A DNA stretch of 64,000 bases. It comes from Modicisalibacter tunisiensis (GTDB taxonomy: Bacteria; Pseudomonadota; Gammaproteobacteria; Pseudomonadales; Halomonadaceae). Made by a program: the position numbers and the translations under genes. The DNA lies in NCBI RefSeq assembly GCF_020148005.1, contig NZ_JAGXFD010000002.1, forward strand, positions 1 to 64,000, read 5' to 3'. Below the pieces are notes generated by a model, which was not told the origin of the DNA, ran no database searches, and saw nothing but the letters and a program-made list of their open reading frames with translations. Shown in pieces: positions 34,631 to 48,113 of this stretch (the stretch's first letter is position 1; every line of letters begins with the position of its first letter).

Positions 34631-35920
34631 TCATGACGGGCAGCGTCCCTGCCCCCGGTCTTCGTGCCACGCCAGAACCTCGGCCACGGTCAGGAAGGAG
34701 CCGCAGACCAGCGCCTGCTCCCCGACGGCCAGCCGGCTCGCCAGCCACTCGGCGCCCTCCCGCGGCGTGCCGGCCACGTGCAGCACCGCCTGGCCGCGGG
34801 CCGCCAGCAGCGCAGCCAGCTCGTCGCCATCGCGCCCCCGCGGCCCCTCGAGACCCACGGCCACCCAGGCATCCACCTGCGAGGATAGCGCCTCGATGAC
34901 GCCCGGCGCATCCTTGTCCGCCAGCATGCCCAGCAGGGCGATGCGTCGCGGCGGGCGGGGCTGCGCGGCCAGCCGCGCCGCCAGATACGTGGCGGCGTGA
35001 GGGTTGTGGGCCACGTCCAGGCACCAGCGGTCCAGCCACTGCATGCGCCCCGGCAGCGACACGCTAGCCAGGCCATGTCGACAGGCGTCGATATCGAGCG
35101 GAACACCGGCCAGCGCGAGCGCCTGCAGGGCCAGGGCGGCATTGTCGAGCGGCAGCCCCGGATCGGGCAGCGCCGCCAGCGACAGCTCGTCGCCCCGAGG
35201 GCCCTGCCCTTCCCAGTGCCAGCCCGACGGCGCCTCGCGACGGCGGATCGTCTCGCCCAGCCGCCAGACCGGACAGCCCAGCGCGTCGGCGACCCGGAAG
35301 ACGCTGTCGGTCAGGTCGTGACCCAGCACCGCCGGGCGTGCCGGACGCAGGATGCCGGCCTTCTCGCGGCCGATCGTCTCCAGGTCACTGCCCAGGAAGT
35401 CGGCATGGTCGAGGGCCACGGTGGTGATGACCGCCACGTCGGGGTCGATGACGTTGGTGGCGTCGAGCCGTCCGCCCAGGCCGACCTCGAGAATCGCCAC
35501 CTCGGGATGGCGCTCGGCGATCGCCCACAGCGCCGCCAGCGTGCCGGCCTCGAAATAGGTCAGGCTTACCGGCGACGGCGCCAGGCGGGCCGCCTCGACA
35601 CGCTCGAAGCCCTCGACCAGCATGGCGTCCCCGGCCTCCCGGCCGTCGAAACGCAGCCGCTCGTTGTAGCGCAGCAGGTGCGGCGAGGTGTAGGTCGCCG
35701 TCGCCAGGCCGTGGGTCCGGGCCAGCGCCTCGACCATCGCCACCGTGGAGCCCTTGCCGTTGGTGCCGGCGACGGTGATGACCCGGCCGGCGATCGGCCG
35801 GCCGGTCAGCCCCAGGCGCTCGGCCACCACGGCCACGCGCTCCAGCCCCAGCTCGATGCTCACCGGGTGCTGACGCTCGAGGCGGCTCAGCCAGTCATGG
35901 AGTCGGGCGGAGGTAGCCAT
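34631..35920 (-). CDS. folC: Bifunctional folylpolyglutamate synthase / dihydrofolate synthase
   Basis: 429 aa Mur-ligase-type enzyme. The P-loop is VAGTNGKGSTVAM (about residues 49-61), followed by YTSPHLLRYNERLRFDG and EVGLGGRLDATNV; the C-terminal ligase domain contains DVAHNPHAA. It adds glutamate to dihydropteroate and folates. The ATG follows the accD stop directly, with no intervening base, so the genes are coupled. Confidence 0.95.
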   Translation of the reverse strand: MATSARLHDWLSRLERQHPVSIELGLERVAVVAERLGLTGRPIAGRVITVAGTNGKGSTVAMVEALARTHGLATATYTSPHLLRYNERLRFDGREAGDAMLVEGFERVEAARLAPSPVSLTYFEAGTLAALWAIAERHPEVAILEVGLGGRLDATNVIDPDVAVITTVALDHADFLGSDLETIGREKAGILRPARPAVLGHDLTDSVFRVADALGCPVWRLGETIRRREAPSGWHWEGQGPRGDELSLAALPDPGLPLDNAALALQALALAGVPLDIDACRHGLASVSLPGRMQWLDRWCLDVAHNPHAATYLAARLAAQPRPPRRIALLGMLADKDAPGVIEALSSQVDAWVAVGLEGPRGRDGDELAALLAARGQAVLHVAGTPREGAEWLASRLAVGEQALVCGSFLTVAEVLAWHEDRGQGRCPS

Positions 35921-36922
35921 TCAGCGCTGGTCGTCCCGCGGCGTGTCGTCGCTGGCGGCTTCCGGAGTCTCGGCCGCCGGCGCGACCTCTTCCGCCTCCG
36001 GCGCCGCGGCCGGCTCGGCGTCGACGGGCTCTGCGTGCTCCACCGTTGCTTCGGGCGCCCCCTGCACCGGCCAGCCGGTCAGCTTGCGCAGCACGCCGCC
36101 GAGGCGCTCGCGCATGTCGTGACGGTGCACGATCATGTCGACGGTGCCGTGCTCGAGCAGGAACTCGCTGCGCTGGAAGCCTTCCGGCAACTGCTCGCGC
36201 ACGGTCTGTTCGATCACCCGCGGCCCGGCGAAGCCGATCAGGGCATTGGGCTCGGCCACGTTGAGATCGCCGAGCATCGCCAGCGATGCCGACACCCCGC
36301 CGAACACCGGGTCGGTGAGCACCGAGATGTAGGGCACGCCCGCCTGCTTGAGCTTCTCCAGGGCCGCGGAAGTCTTGGCCATCTGCATCAGCGAGAACAG
36401 GGCCTCCTGCATGCGCGCACCGCCGGAGGCGGCGAAGCAGACCAGCGGAACCCCCTCCTCCAGGGCGGCCGTCGCCGCCCGCACGAACTTCTCGCCGACC
36501 ACGGCGCCCATCGAGCCGCCCATGAAGGTGAACTCGAAGGCCACCGCGATCACCGGCAGCCCCCCGAGACGACCGCGCATGGCGATCAGTGCATCGTGCT
36601 CGTCGGTGGCCTTCTGGGCCGCGGCCAGGCGATCCTTGTACTTCTTGGAGTCGCGGAACTTGAGGCGGTCGACCGGCTGCAGGTCGGCGGCGATCTCGTC
36701 GCGGCCCTCGTCATCGAGGAACCAGTCGAGGCGCTTGCGGGCCGTCAGGCGCAGGTGGTGGTCGCACTTGGGGCAGACGTTCTGGTGTTTCTCCAGCTCG
36801 GGGAGATAGAGCACCCCGTCGCACTTGGGACACTTGCGCCACAGGCCGTCCGGCACGCTGGTACGCCGGTCCTTGCGCTGAATGCGTCCCATGGACGGCA
36901 CGATCTTGTCTAGCCAGCTCAT
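35921..36922 (-). CDS. accD: Acetyl-CoA carboxylase carboxyltransferase beta subunit
   Basis: 333 aa. The N-terminal zinc ribbon is intact (Cys31, Cys34, Cys50, Cys53), followed by the crotonase-like carboxyltransferase domain ([28 protein letters not shown]). Works with AccA to make malonyl-CoA. The C-terminal ~45 residues are an acidic, Ala/Pro/Glu-rich tail (after [18 protein letters not shown]), a low-complexity extension common in halophiles. Confidence 0.96.
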   Translation of the reverse strand: MSWLDKIVPSMGRIQRKDRRTSVPDGLWRKCPKCDGVLYLPELEKHQNVCPKCDHHLRLTARKRLDWFLDDEGRDEIAADLQPVDRLKFRDSKKYKDRLAAAQKATDEHDALIAMRGRLGGLPVIAVAFEFTFMGGSMGAVVGEKFVRAATAALEEGVPLVCFAASGGARMQEALFSLMQMAKTSAALEKLKQAGVPYISVLTDPVFGGVSASLAMLGDLNVAEPNALIGFAGPRVIEQTVREQLPEGFQRSEFLLEHGTVDMIVHRHDMRERLGGVLRKLTGWPVQGAPEATVEHAEPVDAEPAAAPEAEEVAPAAETPEAASDDTPRDDQR

Positions 36923-36953
36923 GGTCAGAGGATATCCATTCTGCTGCGGTCAA

Positions 36954-36978
36954 GGACCCGGGCAGGCGCCCCGGGTCC
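36954..36978 (-). terminator. Hairpin between trpA and accD
   Basis: 9-bp stem GGACCCGGG / CCCGGGTCC with a 7-base loop in the 83-base gap; followed on the minus strand by TTGACC rather than a U-run, so it is a weak or factor-assisted terminator or an mRNA end hairpin for trpBA. Confidence 0.5.
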
Positions 36979-37005
36979 GACGAGTTGGTTACGAAGGGGC
37001 TGCGG

Positions 37006-37809
37006 TCACGCGTCCAGCGCCTGGCGCATCTCGCCAAGCACGCGCTTCAGCGCATCGGGAATCCGCTCGGGCTGCTCGGCATGCTCGGCGATGCGCGACA
37101 CCAGCGCACTGCCGACGATCACGCCATCGGCAACACGGCCCACCGCGGCGGCCGAGGCACCGTCGCGGATACCGAAGCCCACGCACAGCGGCAATTGGGT
37201 CAGCTCGCGCAGGCCGTCGAGCTGCCTGCCGACGGCCTCGACATCCAGCGAGGCGGCACCGGTGACCCCCTTCAGGGACACGTAGTACAGGTACCCTTCA
37301 CCGTGGTCGCATATTGTAGCGGCACGCGCACGCGAGGTGGTAGGGGCGACCAGGAAGATCGACTGCAGGCCTTGCGCCTTGAACAGCGGCGCCAGCTCGT
37401 CGGCCTCCTCGGGCGGCATGTCCACCGCCAGCACCCCGTCGACGCCCGCCGCCGCCGCCTGCTCGGCGAAGCGCTCGTAGCCGAAGCGCTCGATGGGGTT
37501 GAGATAGCCCATCAGCACCACCGGCGTCTCGGCGTCGCCACGACGGAACTCGCGGACCATCTCGAAGACGTCGGTCAGGCGCGTGTGGTGACGCAGCGCC
37601 CGCTCGCAGGCCTTCTGGATCACCGGACCGTCGGCCATCGGGTCCGAGAACGGCACGCCCAGCTCGATGATGTCGGCCCCGGCCTCGACCAGGGCATGCA
37701 TCAGCCCGGCGGTATGCGCAGGCGCCGGGTCGCCGGCGGTGATGTAGGGGATCAATGCGGTTCGGCCCTGCTCCTTGAGGGCCGCGAAACGTTGGTCGAT
37801 ACGGTTCAT
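37006..37809 (-). CDS. trpA: Tryptophan synthase alpha chain
   Basis: 267 aa TIM barrel that cleaves indole-3-glycerol phosphate. Catalytic Glu and Asp are in [19 protein letters not shown] (about residues 48-66), and the loop [14 protein letters not shown] is present. Ends at GEMRQALDA. Unusually it is separated from trpB by a 98-base gap that contains a long imperfect palindrome. Confidence 0.96.
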   Translation of the reverse strand: MNRIDQRFAALKEQGRTALIPYITAGDPAPAHTAGLMHALVEAGADIIELGVPFSDPMADGPVIQKACERALRHHTRLTDVFEMVREFRRGDAETPVVLMGYLNPIERFGYERFAEQAAAAGVDGVLAVDMPPEEADELAPLFKAQGLQSIFLVAPTTSRARAATICDHGEGYLYYVSLKGVTGAASLDVEAVGRQLDGLRELTQLPLCVGFGIRDGASAAAVGRVADGVIVGSALVSRIAEHAEQPERIPDALKRVLGEMRQALDA

Positions 37810-37824
37810 TATCTCATGCCCTCA

Positions 37825-37908
37825 AAGGCGAAAGTTCAAAGCAGCGAACGAAGGCCAGACCCGGCGAAAACGCCGTAGGGTCGAGTGCAGCCATTTGAAC
37901 TCCGCCTT
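37825..37908. repeat. Long imperfect palindrome between trpB and trpA
   Basis: AAGGCGAAAGTTCAAA (37825-37840) pairs with TTTGAACTCCGCCTT (37894-37908). An inner hairpin is centred near 37868: GGCG-AAAA-CGCC inside GACCC/GGGTC arms. It nearly fills the gap between trpB and trpA and touches the trpB stop. It resembles intergenic palindromic (REP/ERIC-like) elements; another copy was not seen in this window. Confidence 0.6.
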
Positions 37909-39131
37909 CAGAATTCGACGCCGTCGATCTTGGCGACGGTCAGGATATCCTTGTCGCCGCGCCCGGAGAGGTTGACGACGATGTGCTGGTCGGGGCGCAT
38001 GGTGGGCGCCAGCACCTTGGCATGGGCCAGGGCGTGCGCCGACTCCAGCGCGGGCATGATGCCCTCCATCCGCGTCAGCTCGCGAAACGCCTCGAGCACC
38101 TTGTCGTCGTTGGCGGCCACATACTGGACGCGCCCGACGTCCTTCCACAGGGCGTGCTCGGGACCCACCCCCGGGTAATCGAGCCCGGCCGAGATGGAGT
38201 GCGTGTCGGTCACCTGACCACCCTCGTCGGACATCAGGTAGGTACGATTGCCGTGCAGCACGCCGCGCGGCGCACCGGCGGTCAGCGGCGCGGCGTGGCG
38301 CCCGGTCTCGACCCCGTCGCCGCCGGCCTCGACGCCGTACATGGTCACGTCCTCGTCCTCGACGAACGGATAGAACAGCCCCATGGCATTGGAGCCGCCG
38401 CCGACGCAGGCCACCAGGGCATCGGGCAGCCGACCGATCTGCGCCAGCGACTGCTCGCGGGCCTCGCGGCCGACCACGGCGTTGAAGTCGCGCACCAGCA
38501 TCGGGTACGGATGCGGCCCCGCCACGGTGCCGATGATGTAGAAGGTGTCGTCGACGTTGGTCACCCAGTCGCGCAGCGCCTCGTTCATGGCGTCCTTGAG
38601 GGTCCGCGAGCCGGACTCCACGGGAATCACCCTGGCGCCCAGCAGGTGCATGCGGTAGACGTTGAGCTTCTGGCGCTCGACGTCCTCGGCGCCCATGTAG
38701 ACGTCGCACTGCAGTCCCAGGCGCGCGGCGACGGTGGCGGTGGCCACGCCGTGCTGGCCGGCGCCGGTCTCGGCGATCACCCGCGGCTTGCCGCTCTTCT
38801 TGGCCAGCAGCGCCTGGCCGATGGTGTTGTTCACCTTGTGCGCGCCGGTGTGGTTGAGATCCTCGCGCTTGAGCCAGATCTGCGCGCCACCGAGCTGCCG
38901 GGACCATCGTTCAGCGTGATACAGCGGAGACGGACGGCCCACGTAGGTCGCCAGGTCACGATCGAATTCCGCCTGGAAGGCCGGGTCATCGCGAAGGCTC
39001 AGGTAGGCCTTCTCCAGCTCTTCCAGCGCGAAGCTCAGGGTCTCCGATACGAACCGGCCGCCATACGGACCGAAATGGCCGCGGGCATCGGGCAGTCGGG
39101 TCAGGTCGCTGAACTTGGTCACGAAAGACAC
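37908..39131 (-). CDS. trpB: Tryptophan synthase beta chain
   Basis: 407 aa PLP enzyme joining indole and serine. The PLP lysine is Lys99 in [14 protein letters not shown], the [13 protein letters not shown] motif and the phosphate-binding VGGGSNAMG are present. 19 bases after trpF. Complete and of normal length. Confidence 0.97.
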   Translation of the reverse strand: MSFVTKFSDLTRLPDARGHFGPYGGRFVSETLSFALEELEKAYLSLRDDPAFQAEFDRDLATYVGRPSPLYHAERWSRQLGGAQIWLKREDLNHTGAHKVNNTIGQALLAKKSGKPRVIAETGAGQHGVATATVAARLGLQCDVYMGAEDVERQKLNVYRMHLLGARVIPVESGSRTLKDAMNEALRDWVTNVDDTFYIIGTVAGPHPYPMLVRDFNAVVGREAREQSLAQIGRLPDALVACVGGGSNAMGLFYPFVEDEDVTMYGVEAGGDGVETGRHAAPLTAGAPRGVLHGNRTYLMSDEGGQVTDTHSISAGLDYPGVGPEHALWKDVGRVQYVAANDDKVLEAFRELTRMEGIMPALESAHALAHAKVLAPTMRPDQHIVVNLSGRGDKDILTVAKIDGVEF

Positions 39132-39150
39132 CTCACAGGGTCGCTTGGGC

Positions 39151-39774
39151 TCAAGAGTCTTGAGACAGGGTCACTTGGTGAATGAACGCACGGAGCTTGG
39201 CGGGATCCTTGACGCCCCGCTCGCGCTCGACGCCACCCGAGACGTCGACGGCAAAGGGGCGTACCGTGCGTATCGCCTCGCCGACATTGTGCGGGCCGAG
39301 GCCTCCGGCGAGGATAACAGGTTTTGCCAGGCTTGCGGGGATCCGCGACCAGTCGAAGACCTCGCCGGTCCCACCCGGAACGCCCGGCTTGTAGGCATCG
39401 AGCAGCAGCGCCCGGGCCTCGCGATAGGCCTCGGCGGCGGCCGGCAGGTCGAGGCCGTCACGCATGCGCAGCGCCTTGATCCAGTCGCGCGGCGAGCGGC
39501 GGCACTGCTCGGGCGCCTCATCGCCATGATACTGGATCAGGTCCAGCCAGGGGGCACAGCGCTCGACGAACGCCGGATCCTGATCGACGAACAGGCCCAC
39601 GCGGGTCACGAAGGCCGGCACCCGGGCGGCCAGGTGCGCCAGGCGACCGGGGTCGATGGCGCGCGAACTGCCCGGCCAGAGCACGAAGCCCAGGGCATCG
39701 GCGCCGGCGTCGACCGCGGCGTCGACGTCCTCCTCGCGGGTGAGACCGCAGATCTTGATGCGGGTTCGCGGCAT
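39151..39774 (-). CDS. trpF: Phosphoribosylanthranilate isomerase
   Basis: 207 aa TIM barrel. The catalytic Cys is in the start motif [12 protein letters not shown] (residues 4-15); the C-terminal [14 protein letters not shown] and [15 protein letters not shown] bind phosphate and carry the Asp. Follows truA, 29 bases apart, as in Pseudomonas. Confidence 0.96.
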   Translation of the reverse strand: MPRTRIKICGLTREEDVDAAVDAGADALGFVLWPGSSRAIDPGRLAHLAARVPAFVTRVGLFVDQDPAFVERCAPWLDLIQYHGDEAPEQCRRSPRDWIKALRMRDGLDLPAAAEAYREARALLLDAYKPGVPGGTGEVFDWSRIPASLAKPVILAGGLGPHNVGEAIRTVRPFAVDVSGGVERERGVKDPAKLRAFIHQVTLSQDS

Positions 39775-39803
39775 GGCGGATCTCCTTGTTGTCGAAGGCG
39801 GCG

Positions 39804-40748
39804 TCAGTCGACGCCGTTGGCGACCGCGGCCGGATGCCGGGCGCCGGCCTCGCCGCGGCGGTAGCGGACCATCGGCGTGTCCGGCAGGGGGCGCTCGCCG
39901 GTCCACTCGCCGAGGAAGGCCAGCAGGCTGGGCCCCAGCGGCTCCCTGGGCAGGTCGAAGCGCTCGTCGTAGACGGAATCGACGAAATGCAGCCCGCAGC
40001 CCGGCGCGGTGACATCGCCGCGCGCCCGGTCGCGCATGGCCAGCAGCTCGGCGAGATAGCCCTCGCCCCGGTCGCCACGCCCCACCGACACCAGCGCCCC
40101 GGCGATGTTGCGGATCATGTGATGCAGGAAGGCATTGGCCTGGATGTCGATGGCGATCAGCGGCCCGTAGCGGTTGACCTCGATGAAATGCACATGGCGG
40201 GTCGGCGATTTCGACTGACAGCCCGCCGCCCGGAAGCTGGAGAAGTCGTGCTCGCCGACCAGCGCCTGGGCGGCGGCGTGCATGCGAGGCGCGTCCAGCG
40301 GCTCGCGGCACCAGGTGGCGTTGGCGCGCTCGAGCACCGGGCGGCTGGGCTGGTTGAGAATCAGGTAACGGTAGCGCCGCGCCAGGGCCAGGAAGCGCGC
40401 GTGGAACTCGTCGGGCACCGGCTTGACCCAGCGCACCGCGACATCGCGCGGCAGGTTGGCGTTGGCCCCGAAGACCCAGGCCTTCTCGCTGCGGGGCACC
40501 GGCGCATCGAAATGCACGATCTGCCGGGTGGCGTGCACGCCGGAGTCGGTGCGTCCGCTGCACAGCACCCGCAGCGGGGCGCCGGCCACCCGGCCCAGCG
40601 CGGTTTCCAGCGTCTCCTGCACCGACGGGGCATGCTTGAGACGCTGCCAGCCGCAGTAGCCGGTGCCGTCGTACTCGACCGCCATGGCGAGACGGCCGGT
40701 CAGCGGGTGTTTTTCATCCAGGAACTCGAAAAGGGGCATGTCCACCAC
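39804..40748 (-). CDS. truA: tRNA pseudouridine(38-40) synthase
   Basis: 314 aa. The catalytic Asp is Asp68 in VLCSGRTDSGVHATRQ, with FHARFLALARRYRYLI and the C-terminal NAFLHHMIRNIAG. Modifies U38-40 of the anticodon arm. The first Met codons (40748 and 40739) are both possible; the family usually starts close to the second. Confidence 0.95.
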   Translation of the reverse strand: MVDMPLFEFLDEKHPLTGRLAMAVEYDGTGYCGWQRLKHAPSVQETLETALGRVAGAPLRVLCSGRTDSGVHATRQIVHFDAPVPRSEKAWVFGANANLPRDVAVRWVKPVPDEFHARFLALARRYRYLILNQPSRPVLERANATWCREPLDAPRMHAAAQALVGEHDFSSFRAAGCQSKSPTRHVHFIEVNRYGPLIAIDIQANAFLHHMIRNIAGALVSVGRGDRGEGYLAELLAMRDRARGDVTAPGCGLHFVDSVYDERFDLPREPLGPSLLAFLGEWTGERPLPDTPMVRYRRGEAGARHPAAVANGVD

Positions 40749-40854
40749 GGCTCGTGATTCATCGACCCGGCGCCCGCCCGTCGGGGCTCGCTCGCGGACC
40801 AGGGTGTTCGCTCACTGCCCCCGCCGCCGGCTGCCGCCCTCGCGACAGGCCGGA

Positions 40855-43029
<2,175 letters not shown>

Positions 43030-43176
43030 GTTCCCCACGCCTGGTGCGCCACTTTCACCATGAAGCAGCGTCATTATCAGGAATTAGCGTTGTGTCACTT
43101 TATCATTACCACGCCATGCCGGCGGCAAACGCCCCGACAACGCAGGAAACCGGCCCGATTTTCTTCCGGAAACGAA

Positions 43177-43198
43177 AACGCCTCCCGAAGGAGGCGTT
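43177..43198 (-). terminator. Intrinsic terminator of asd
   Basis: AACGCCTCC / GGAGGCGTT, 9-bp stem with CGAA loop, followed on the minus strand by TTTT (AAAA at 43175-43178 on the plus strand). Located after the asd stop and before fimV. Confidence 0.8.
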
Positions 43199-43232
43199 CG
43201 ATGCGCTCATGGGCCCGATGCGACGGGCAGCG

Positions 43233-44348
43233 TCACCGCGATTCGCGCAGGATCGCCAGCATCCGCTTGAGCGGCTCGGCGGCCCCCCACAGCAGCTGGT
43301 CGCCGACCGAGAAGGCGGTCAGGTACTCGCCGCCCATCGCCAGCTTGCGCAGGCGCCCCACCGGCACGTTCATGGTGCCGGTCACCGCAGCGGGCGTGAG
43401 CTCGCGCAGGGTGGCTTCCTTGTCGTTGGGAATCACCTTGACCCAGTCGTTGTGCCGGGCGATGCGATCCTCGATCTCGTCGATCGGCACGTCCTTCTTG
43501 AGCTTGATGGTGAAGGCCTGGCTGTGCGAGCGCATGGCGCCGATTCGTACGCAGAGCCCATCGATGGGAATCGGGTTGTCGCCGTGACCCAGGATCTTGT
43601 TGGTCTCGACGCCCCCCTTCCACTCTTCCTTGCTCTGGCCGTTCTCCATCGGCTTGTCGATCCACGGCAGCAGCCCGCCGGCAAGCGGCGCCCCGAAGTT
43701 GTCGATCGGGAAGCCGTCACCGCGCATCGCCGCGGAGACCTTGCGATCGATGTCGAGGATCGCGCTGGCCGGGTCGGCAAGCTCGGTGGCCACGGCATCG
43801 CGCAGCGAGCCCATCTGGTTGAGCAGCTCGCGCATGTGCTTGGCGCCGGAGCCCGAGGCCGCCTGGTAGGTCATCGAGGTCATCCACTCGATCAGGTCGG
43901 CCTCGAACAGGCCGCCCAGGCCCATCAGCATCAGGCTGACCGTGCAGTTGCCGCCGACGAAGGTCCTGGTACCCCGGGCCAGCTGGGCGTCGATCACGTG
44001 GCGGTTGACCGGGTCGAGCACGATGGTCGCGTCGTCGCTCATGCGCAGGGTGCTGGCGGCGTCCAGCCAGTAGCCCTTCCAGCCGGACTCGCGCAGCGGC
44101 TGGTAGACCTTCTCGGTGTAGTCGCCGCCCTGGCAGGTGACGACGACGTCGAGGGCCTTGAGCGCCTCGATGTCGAAGGCGTCCTTGAGCGGCGGCACCT
44201 CGACACCCACGTCCGGGCCGGGCTGGCCGACCTGGGAGGTGGTGAAGAAGATCGGCTCGATACCGGCGAAATCATTGGCCTCGCGCATGCGATGCATGAG
44301 CACGGAACCGACCATGCCCCGCCATCCGACAAAACCGACTTTCAACAT
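43233..44348 (-). CDS. asd: Aspartate-semialdehyde dehydrogenase
   Basis: 371 aa. NADP site [15 protein letters not shown] (residues 4-18), catalytic Cys135 in [11 protein letters not shown], and the [11 protein letters not shown] segment. Enzyme of the Lys/Met/Thr/diaminopimelate branch. Found downstream of leuB as in Pseudomonas, but separated from it by a 293-base gap with a REP-like element, so it probably has its own promoter (AT-rich around 44400-44450). Confidence 0.96.
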   Translation of the reverse strand: MLKVGFVGWRGMVGSVLMHRMREANDFAGIEPIFFTTSQVGQPGPDVGVEVPPLKDAFDIEALKALDVVVTCQGGDYTEKVYQPLRESGWKGYWLDAASTLRMSDDATIVLDPVNRHVIDAQLARGTRTFVGGNCTVSLMLMGLGGLFEADLIEWMTSMTYQAASGSGAKHMRELLNQMGSLRDAVATELADPASAILDIDRKVSAAMRGDGFPIDNFGAPLAGGLLPWIDKPMENGQSKEEWKGGVETNKILGHGDNPIPIDGLCVRIGAMRSHSQAFTIKLKKDVPIDEIEDRIARHNDWVKVIPNDKEATLRELTPAAVTGTMNVPVGRLRKLAMGGEYLTAFSVGDQLLWGAAEPLKRMLAILRESR

Positions 44349-44517
44349 GAAACTGTCCTCCTGACGTTCTGGGGTTGCCCCGTGAACCGGGATAAGCGTG
44401 TGTTATTGAAAGGCATGGTAACAGATAATCTTTCGCTATGCTTGCAATCGACTCGCTGCCGAAGGGCTATTGCAGATAGCTGCAACATGACTCGAGCTGA
44501 TCCGTCGGCAGATTTGC

Positions 44518-44580
44518 GAGGGGGCGCTGTAAACCCCTCCATGGGCGCTACCTACGCCCTCCATGGCGTAGGACCCCCTC
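44518..44580. repeat. REP-like double hairpin element between leuB and asd
   Basis: Two similar small hairpins in tandem share the core CCCTCCATGG: CCC-CTCCAT-GGG (about 44534-44545) and ACGCC-CTCCAT-GGCGT (about 44554-44569). Non-coding, in a 293-base gap, and of the type that occurs as repeated intergenic palindromes in related genomes. The rest of the gap (44349-44517, 44581-44641) shows no gene; an AT-rich stretch near 44400-44450 may hold the asd promoter. Confidence 0.55.
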
Positions 44581-44641
44581 TTCAACCTGCCCCCGGCGCC
44601 CTCGTCAGAGCCAACGGCGATTGCCCTGCTCGCTGCCGCCA

Positions 44642-45721
<1,080 letters not shown>

Positions 45722-45851
45722 GCATGTTTCCTGAGTGGCTTCGGCCCTGGCGGGTCGAAGTGTCGTGAATGGGGCGCTGTCCCTGCGCGGCCGCCCGTCG
45801 ACGGTATCCCTTTTTTGCGTCCAGCGTTGTGGTTATATCCCGGCAACCGGC

Positions 45852-46499
45852 TCAGCCCGCTTGGCGGAACAGCCAGGGGCGCTTCTGCCGGTGCGCCTGC
45901 TCGAATTCGCGGATCGCGTCCTCGTGCTGCAGGGTCAGGCCGATGTCGTCGAGGCCATTGAGCAGGCAGTGCTTGCGGAAGGCGTCGATCTCGAATGTCA
46001 GCACCTCGCCGCTCGGTGTGGTCACGGTCTGCGTTTCGAGGTCGACGTCGAGCCGATAGCCCTCGCTGGCCTCGACTTCCTGGAACAGTCGCTCGACGGT
46101 GGCCTCGTCGAGGGTGATCAGCAGGATGCCGTTCTTGAACGCGTTGTTGTAGAAGATGTCGGCGAAGCTCGGGGCAATGACCACCCGGAAGCCGAAGTCC
46201 TCGAGCGCCCAGGGGGCGTGTTCGCGGGAGCTGCCGCAGCCGAAGTTGCGCCGGGCCAGCAGCACGCTGGCCCCCTGATAACGCGGCTGGTTGAGCACGA
46301 AGTCGGGGTTGAGCGGACGCTGGCTCGCATCCTGCCCCGGGTACCCCTCGTCGAGATAACGCAGCTCGTCGAACAGGTTGGGACCGAAGCCGGTGCGCTT
46401 GATCGACTTCAGGAACTGCTTGGGAATGATCAGGTCGGTATCGACGTTGGCCCGGTCGAGCGGCGCCACCAGGCCCTGGTGCTGTTTCAGTGCGTGCAT
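45852..46499 (-). CDS. leuD: 3-isopropylmalate dehydratase small subunit
   Basis: 215 aa swivelling domain of isopropylmalate isomerase. Motif [19 protein letters not shown] contains the substrate-binding loop; [18 protein letters not shown] near the N-terminus is typical. Starts three bases after leuC, and the two subunits work as a dimer. Confidence 0.97.
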   Translation of the reverse strand: MHALKQHQGLVAPLDRANVDTDLIIPKQFLKSIKRTGFGPNLFDELRYLDEGYPGQDASQRPLNPDFVLNQPRYQGASVLLARRNFGCGSSREHAPWALEDFGFRVVIAPSFADIFYNNAFKNGILLITLDEATVERLFQEVEASEGYRLDVDLETQTVTTPSGEVLTFEIDAFRKHCLLNGLDDIGLTLQHEDAIREFEQAHRQKRPWLFRQAG

Positions 46500-46502
46500 G
46501 GC

Positions 46503-47942
46503 TCAGGCCTCCTCGGGCTGACGGTTGAATTCACGGACATCGACGAAGTGCCCGGCCAGGGCGGCGGCAGCGGCCATCGCCGGACTGACCAGGTGCGTGC
46601 GACCGCCGTAGCCCTGGCGCCCCTCGAAGTTGCGGTTCGAGGTCGAGGCACAGTGCTCGCCCGGCTCCAGCTTGTCGGCGTTCATCGCCAGGCACATCGA
46701 GCAGCCCGGCTCGCGCCATTCGAAGCCGGCCTCGATGAAGACCTTGTCGAGCCCCTCGGCCTCGGCCTGGCGCTTGACCAGGCCCGAGCCCGGCACCACC
46801 ATCGCCAGCTTGACCGAGTCGGCCACCCTGCCGCCGCGTGCCACCCGGGCCGCCTCGCGCAGGTCCTCGATGCGCGAGTTGGTGCAGGAGCCGATGAACA
46901 CCTTGTCGAGACGGATGTCGGTGATCTTCTGGCACGGCGCGAGGCCCATGTACTCAAGCGCCCGGGTGATGCCGCCGCGCACGGTTTCATCGTCTTGCGC
47001 GGCGGGATCGGGCACCTCGCCGGTCACCGGCGCGACCATCTCGGGGCTGGTGCCCCAGGTCACCTGCGGGGCGATCTCGGCGGCGTCGAGCACCACCTCC
47101 TTGTCGAACACCGCATCGGTGTCGGAGACCAGCTCGCGCCAGTCGGCCACCGCGGCGTCCCAGAGGTCGGCGCCGGGCGCGTAGGGACGCTCGCGCAGGT
47201 ACTCGATGGTGGTGTCGTCGACGCCCACCAGGCCGACGCGGGCGCCGGCCTCGATGGCCATGTTGCAGATGGTCATGCGGCCTTCCATCGACAGCTCGCG
47301 GATCGCGCTGCCGGCAAACTCGATGGCGTAGCCGGTACCGCCGGCGGTGCCGATGCGGCCGATCACCGCCAGCACGATGTCCTTGGCGGTGACGCCGTCG
47401 CCCAGCTCGCCCTCGACGCGCACGCGCAGGTTCTTCATCTTCTGGGCGATCAGGCACTGGGTGGCCAGCACGTGCTCGACCTCGGAAGTGCCGATGCCGT
47501 GGGCCAGCGCCGCGAAGGCGCCATGGGTCGCGGTGTGCGAGTCACCGCAGACCACGGTCATGCCGGGGAGCGTGGCGCCCTGCTCGGGACCGACCACGTG
47601 GACGATGCCCTGGCGGGCGTCGTTGATGCGGAACTCCTCGATGCCGAAGCTCTCGCAGTTGTCATCGAGCGTCTGGACCTGGATCAGCGACACCGGGTCC
47701 TTGATGCCGGCGTTGCCCTCGGCACGCTCGAGCACGGTGGTCGGCACGTTGTGGTCCGGGGTGGCCAGGTTGGCGTCGAGGCGCCACGGGGTGCGGCCGG
47801 CCAGGCGCAGCCCCTCGAAGGCCTGCGGCGAGGTCACCTCGTGCAGCAGGTGACGGTCGATGTAGATCAGCGCGCTGCCGTCGTCGCGCTGCTTGACCAG
47901 ATGCTGCGACCACAATTTGTCGTAAAGGGTCTGACCTGCCAT
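46503..47942 (-). CDS. leuC: 3-isopropylmalate dehydratase large subunit
   Basis: 479 aa aconitase-type [4Fe-4S] enzyme. Start [16 protein letters not shown]; cluster ligands in [13 protein letters not shown] and [41 protein letters not shown] contains the conserved Asp-Ser-His region. First gene of the leuCDB group and divergent from a LysR gene, a common arrangement for leucine regulation. Confidence 0.97.
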   Translation of the reverse strand: MAGQTLYDKLWSQHLVKQRDDGSALIYIDRHLLHEVTSPQAFEGLRLAGRTPWRLDANLATPDHNVPTTVLERAEGNAGIKDPVSLIQVQTLDDNCESFGIEEFRINDARQGIVHVVGPEQGATLPGMTVVCGDSHTATHGAFAALAHGIGTSEVEHVLATQCLIAQKMKNLRVRVEGELGDGVTAKDIVLAVIGRIGTAGGTGYAIEFAGSAIRELSMEGRMTICNMAIEAGARVGLVGVDDTTIEYLRERPYAPGADLWDAAVADWRELVSDTDAVFDKEVVLDAAEIAPQVTWGTSPEMVAPVTGEVPDPAAQDDETVRGGITRALEYMGLAPCQKITDIRLDKVFIGSCTNSRIEDLREAARVARGGRVADSVKLAMVVPGSGLVKRQAEAEGLDKVFIEAGFEWREPGCSMCLAMNADKLEPGEHCASTSNRNFEGRQGYGGRTHLVSPAMAAAAALAGHFVDVREFNRQPEEA

Positions 47943-48113
47943 GAAACTCCTCCAGCGTGCTCGATGAGCCTTGCATCACGGGGCCTGACGCGCCCGTGGG
48001 CGACGTGTCGGCTTGCCTTGTCTGTGTTCACAGACTAAGAAGTTGCCCGCATGAAAGCAATTCATGTTATTTATTCTTCGGATTCCATAAAGGAATAGGA
48101 GGAAGGCGCCATC

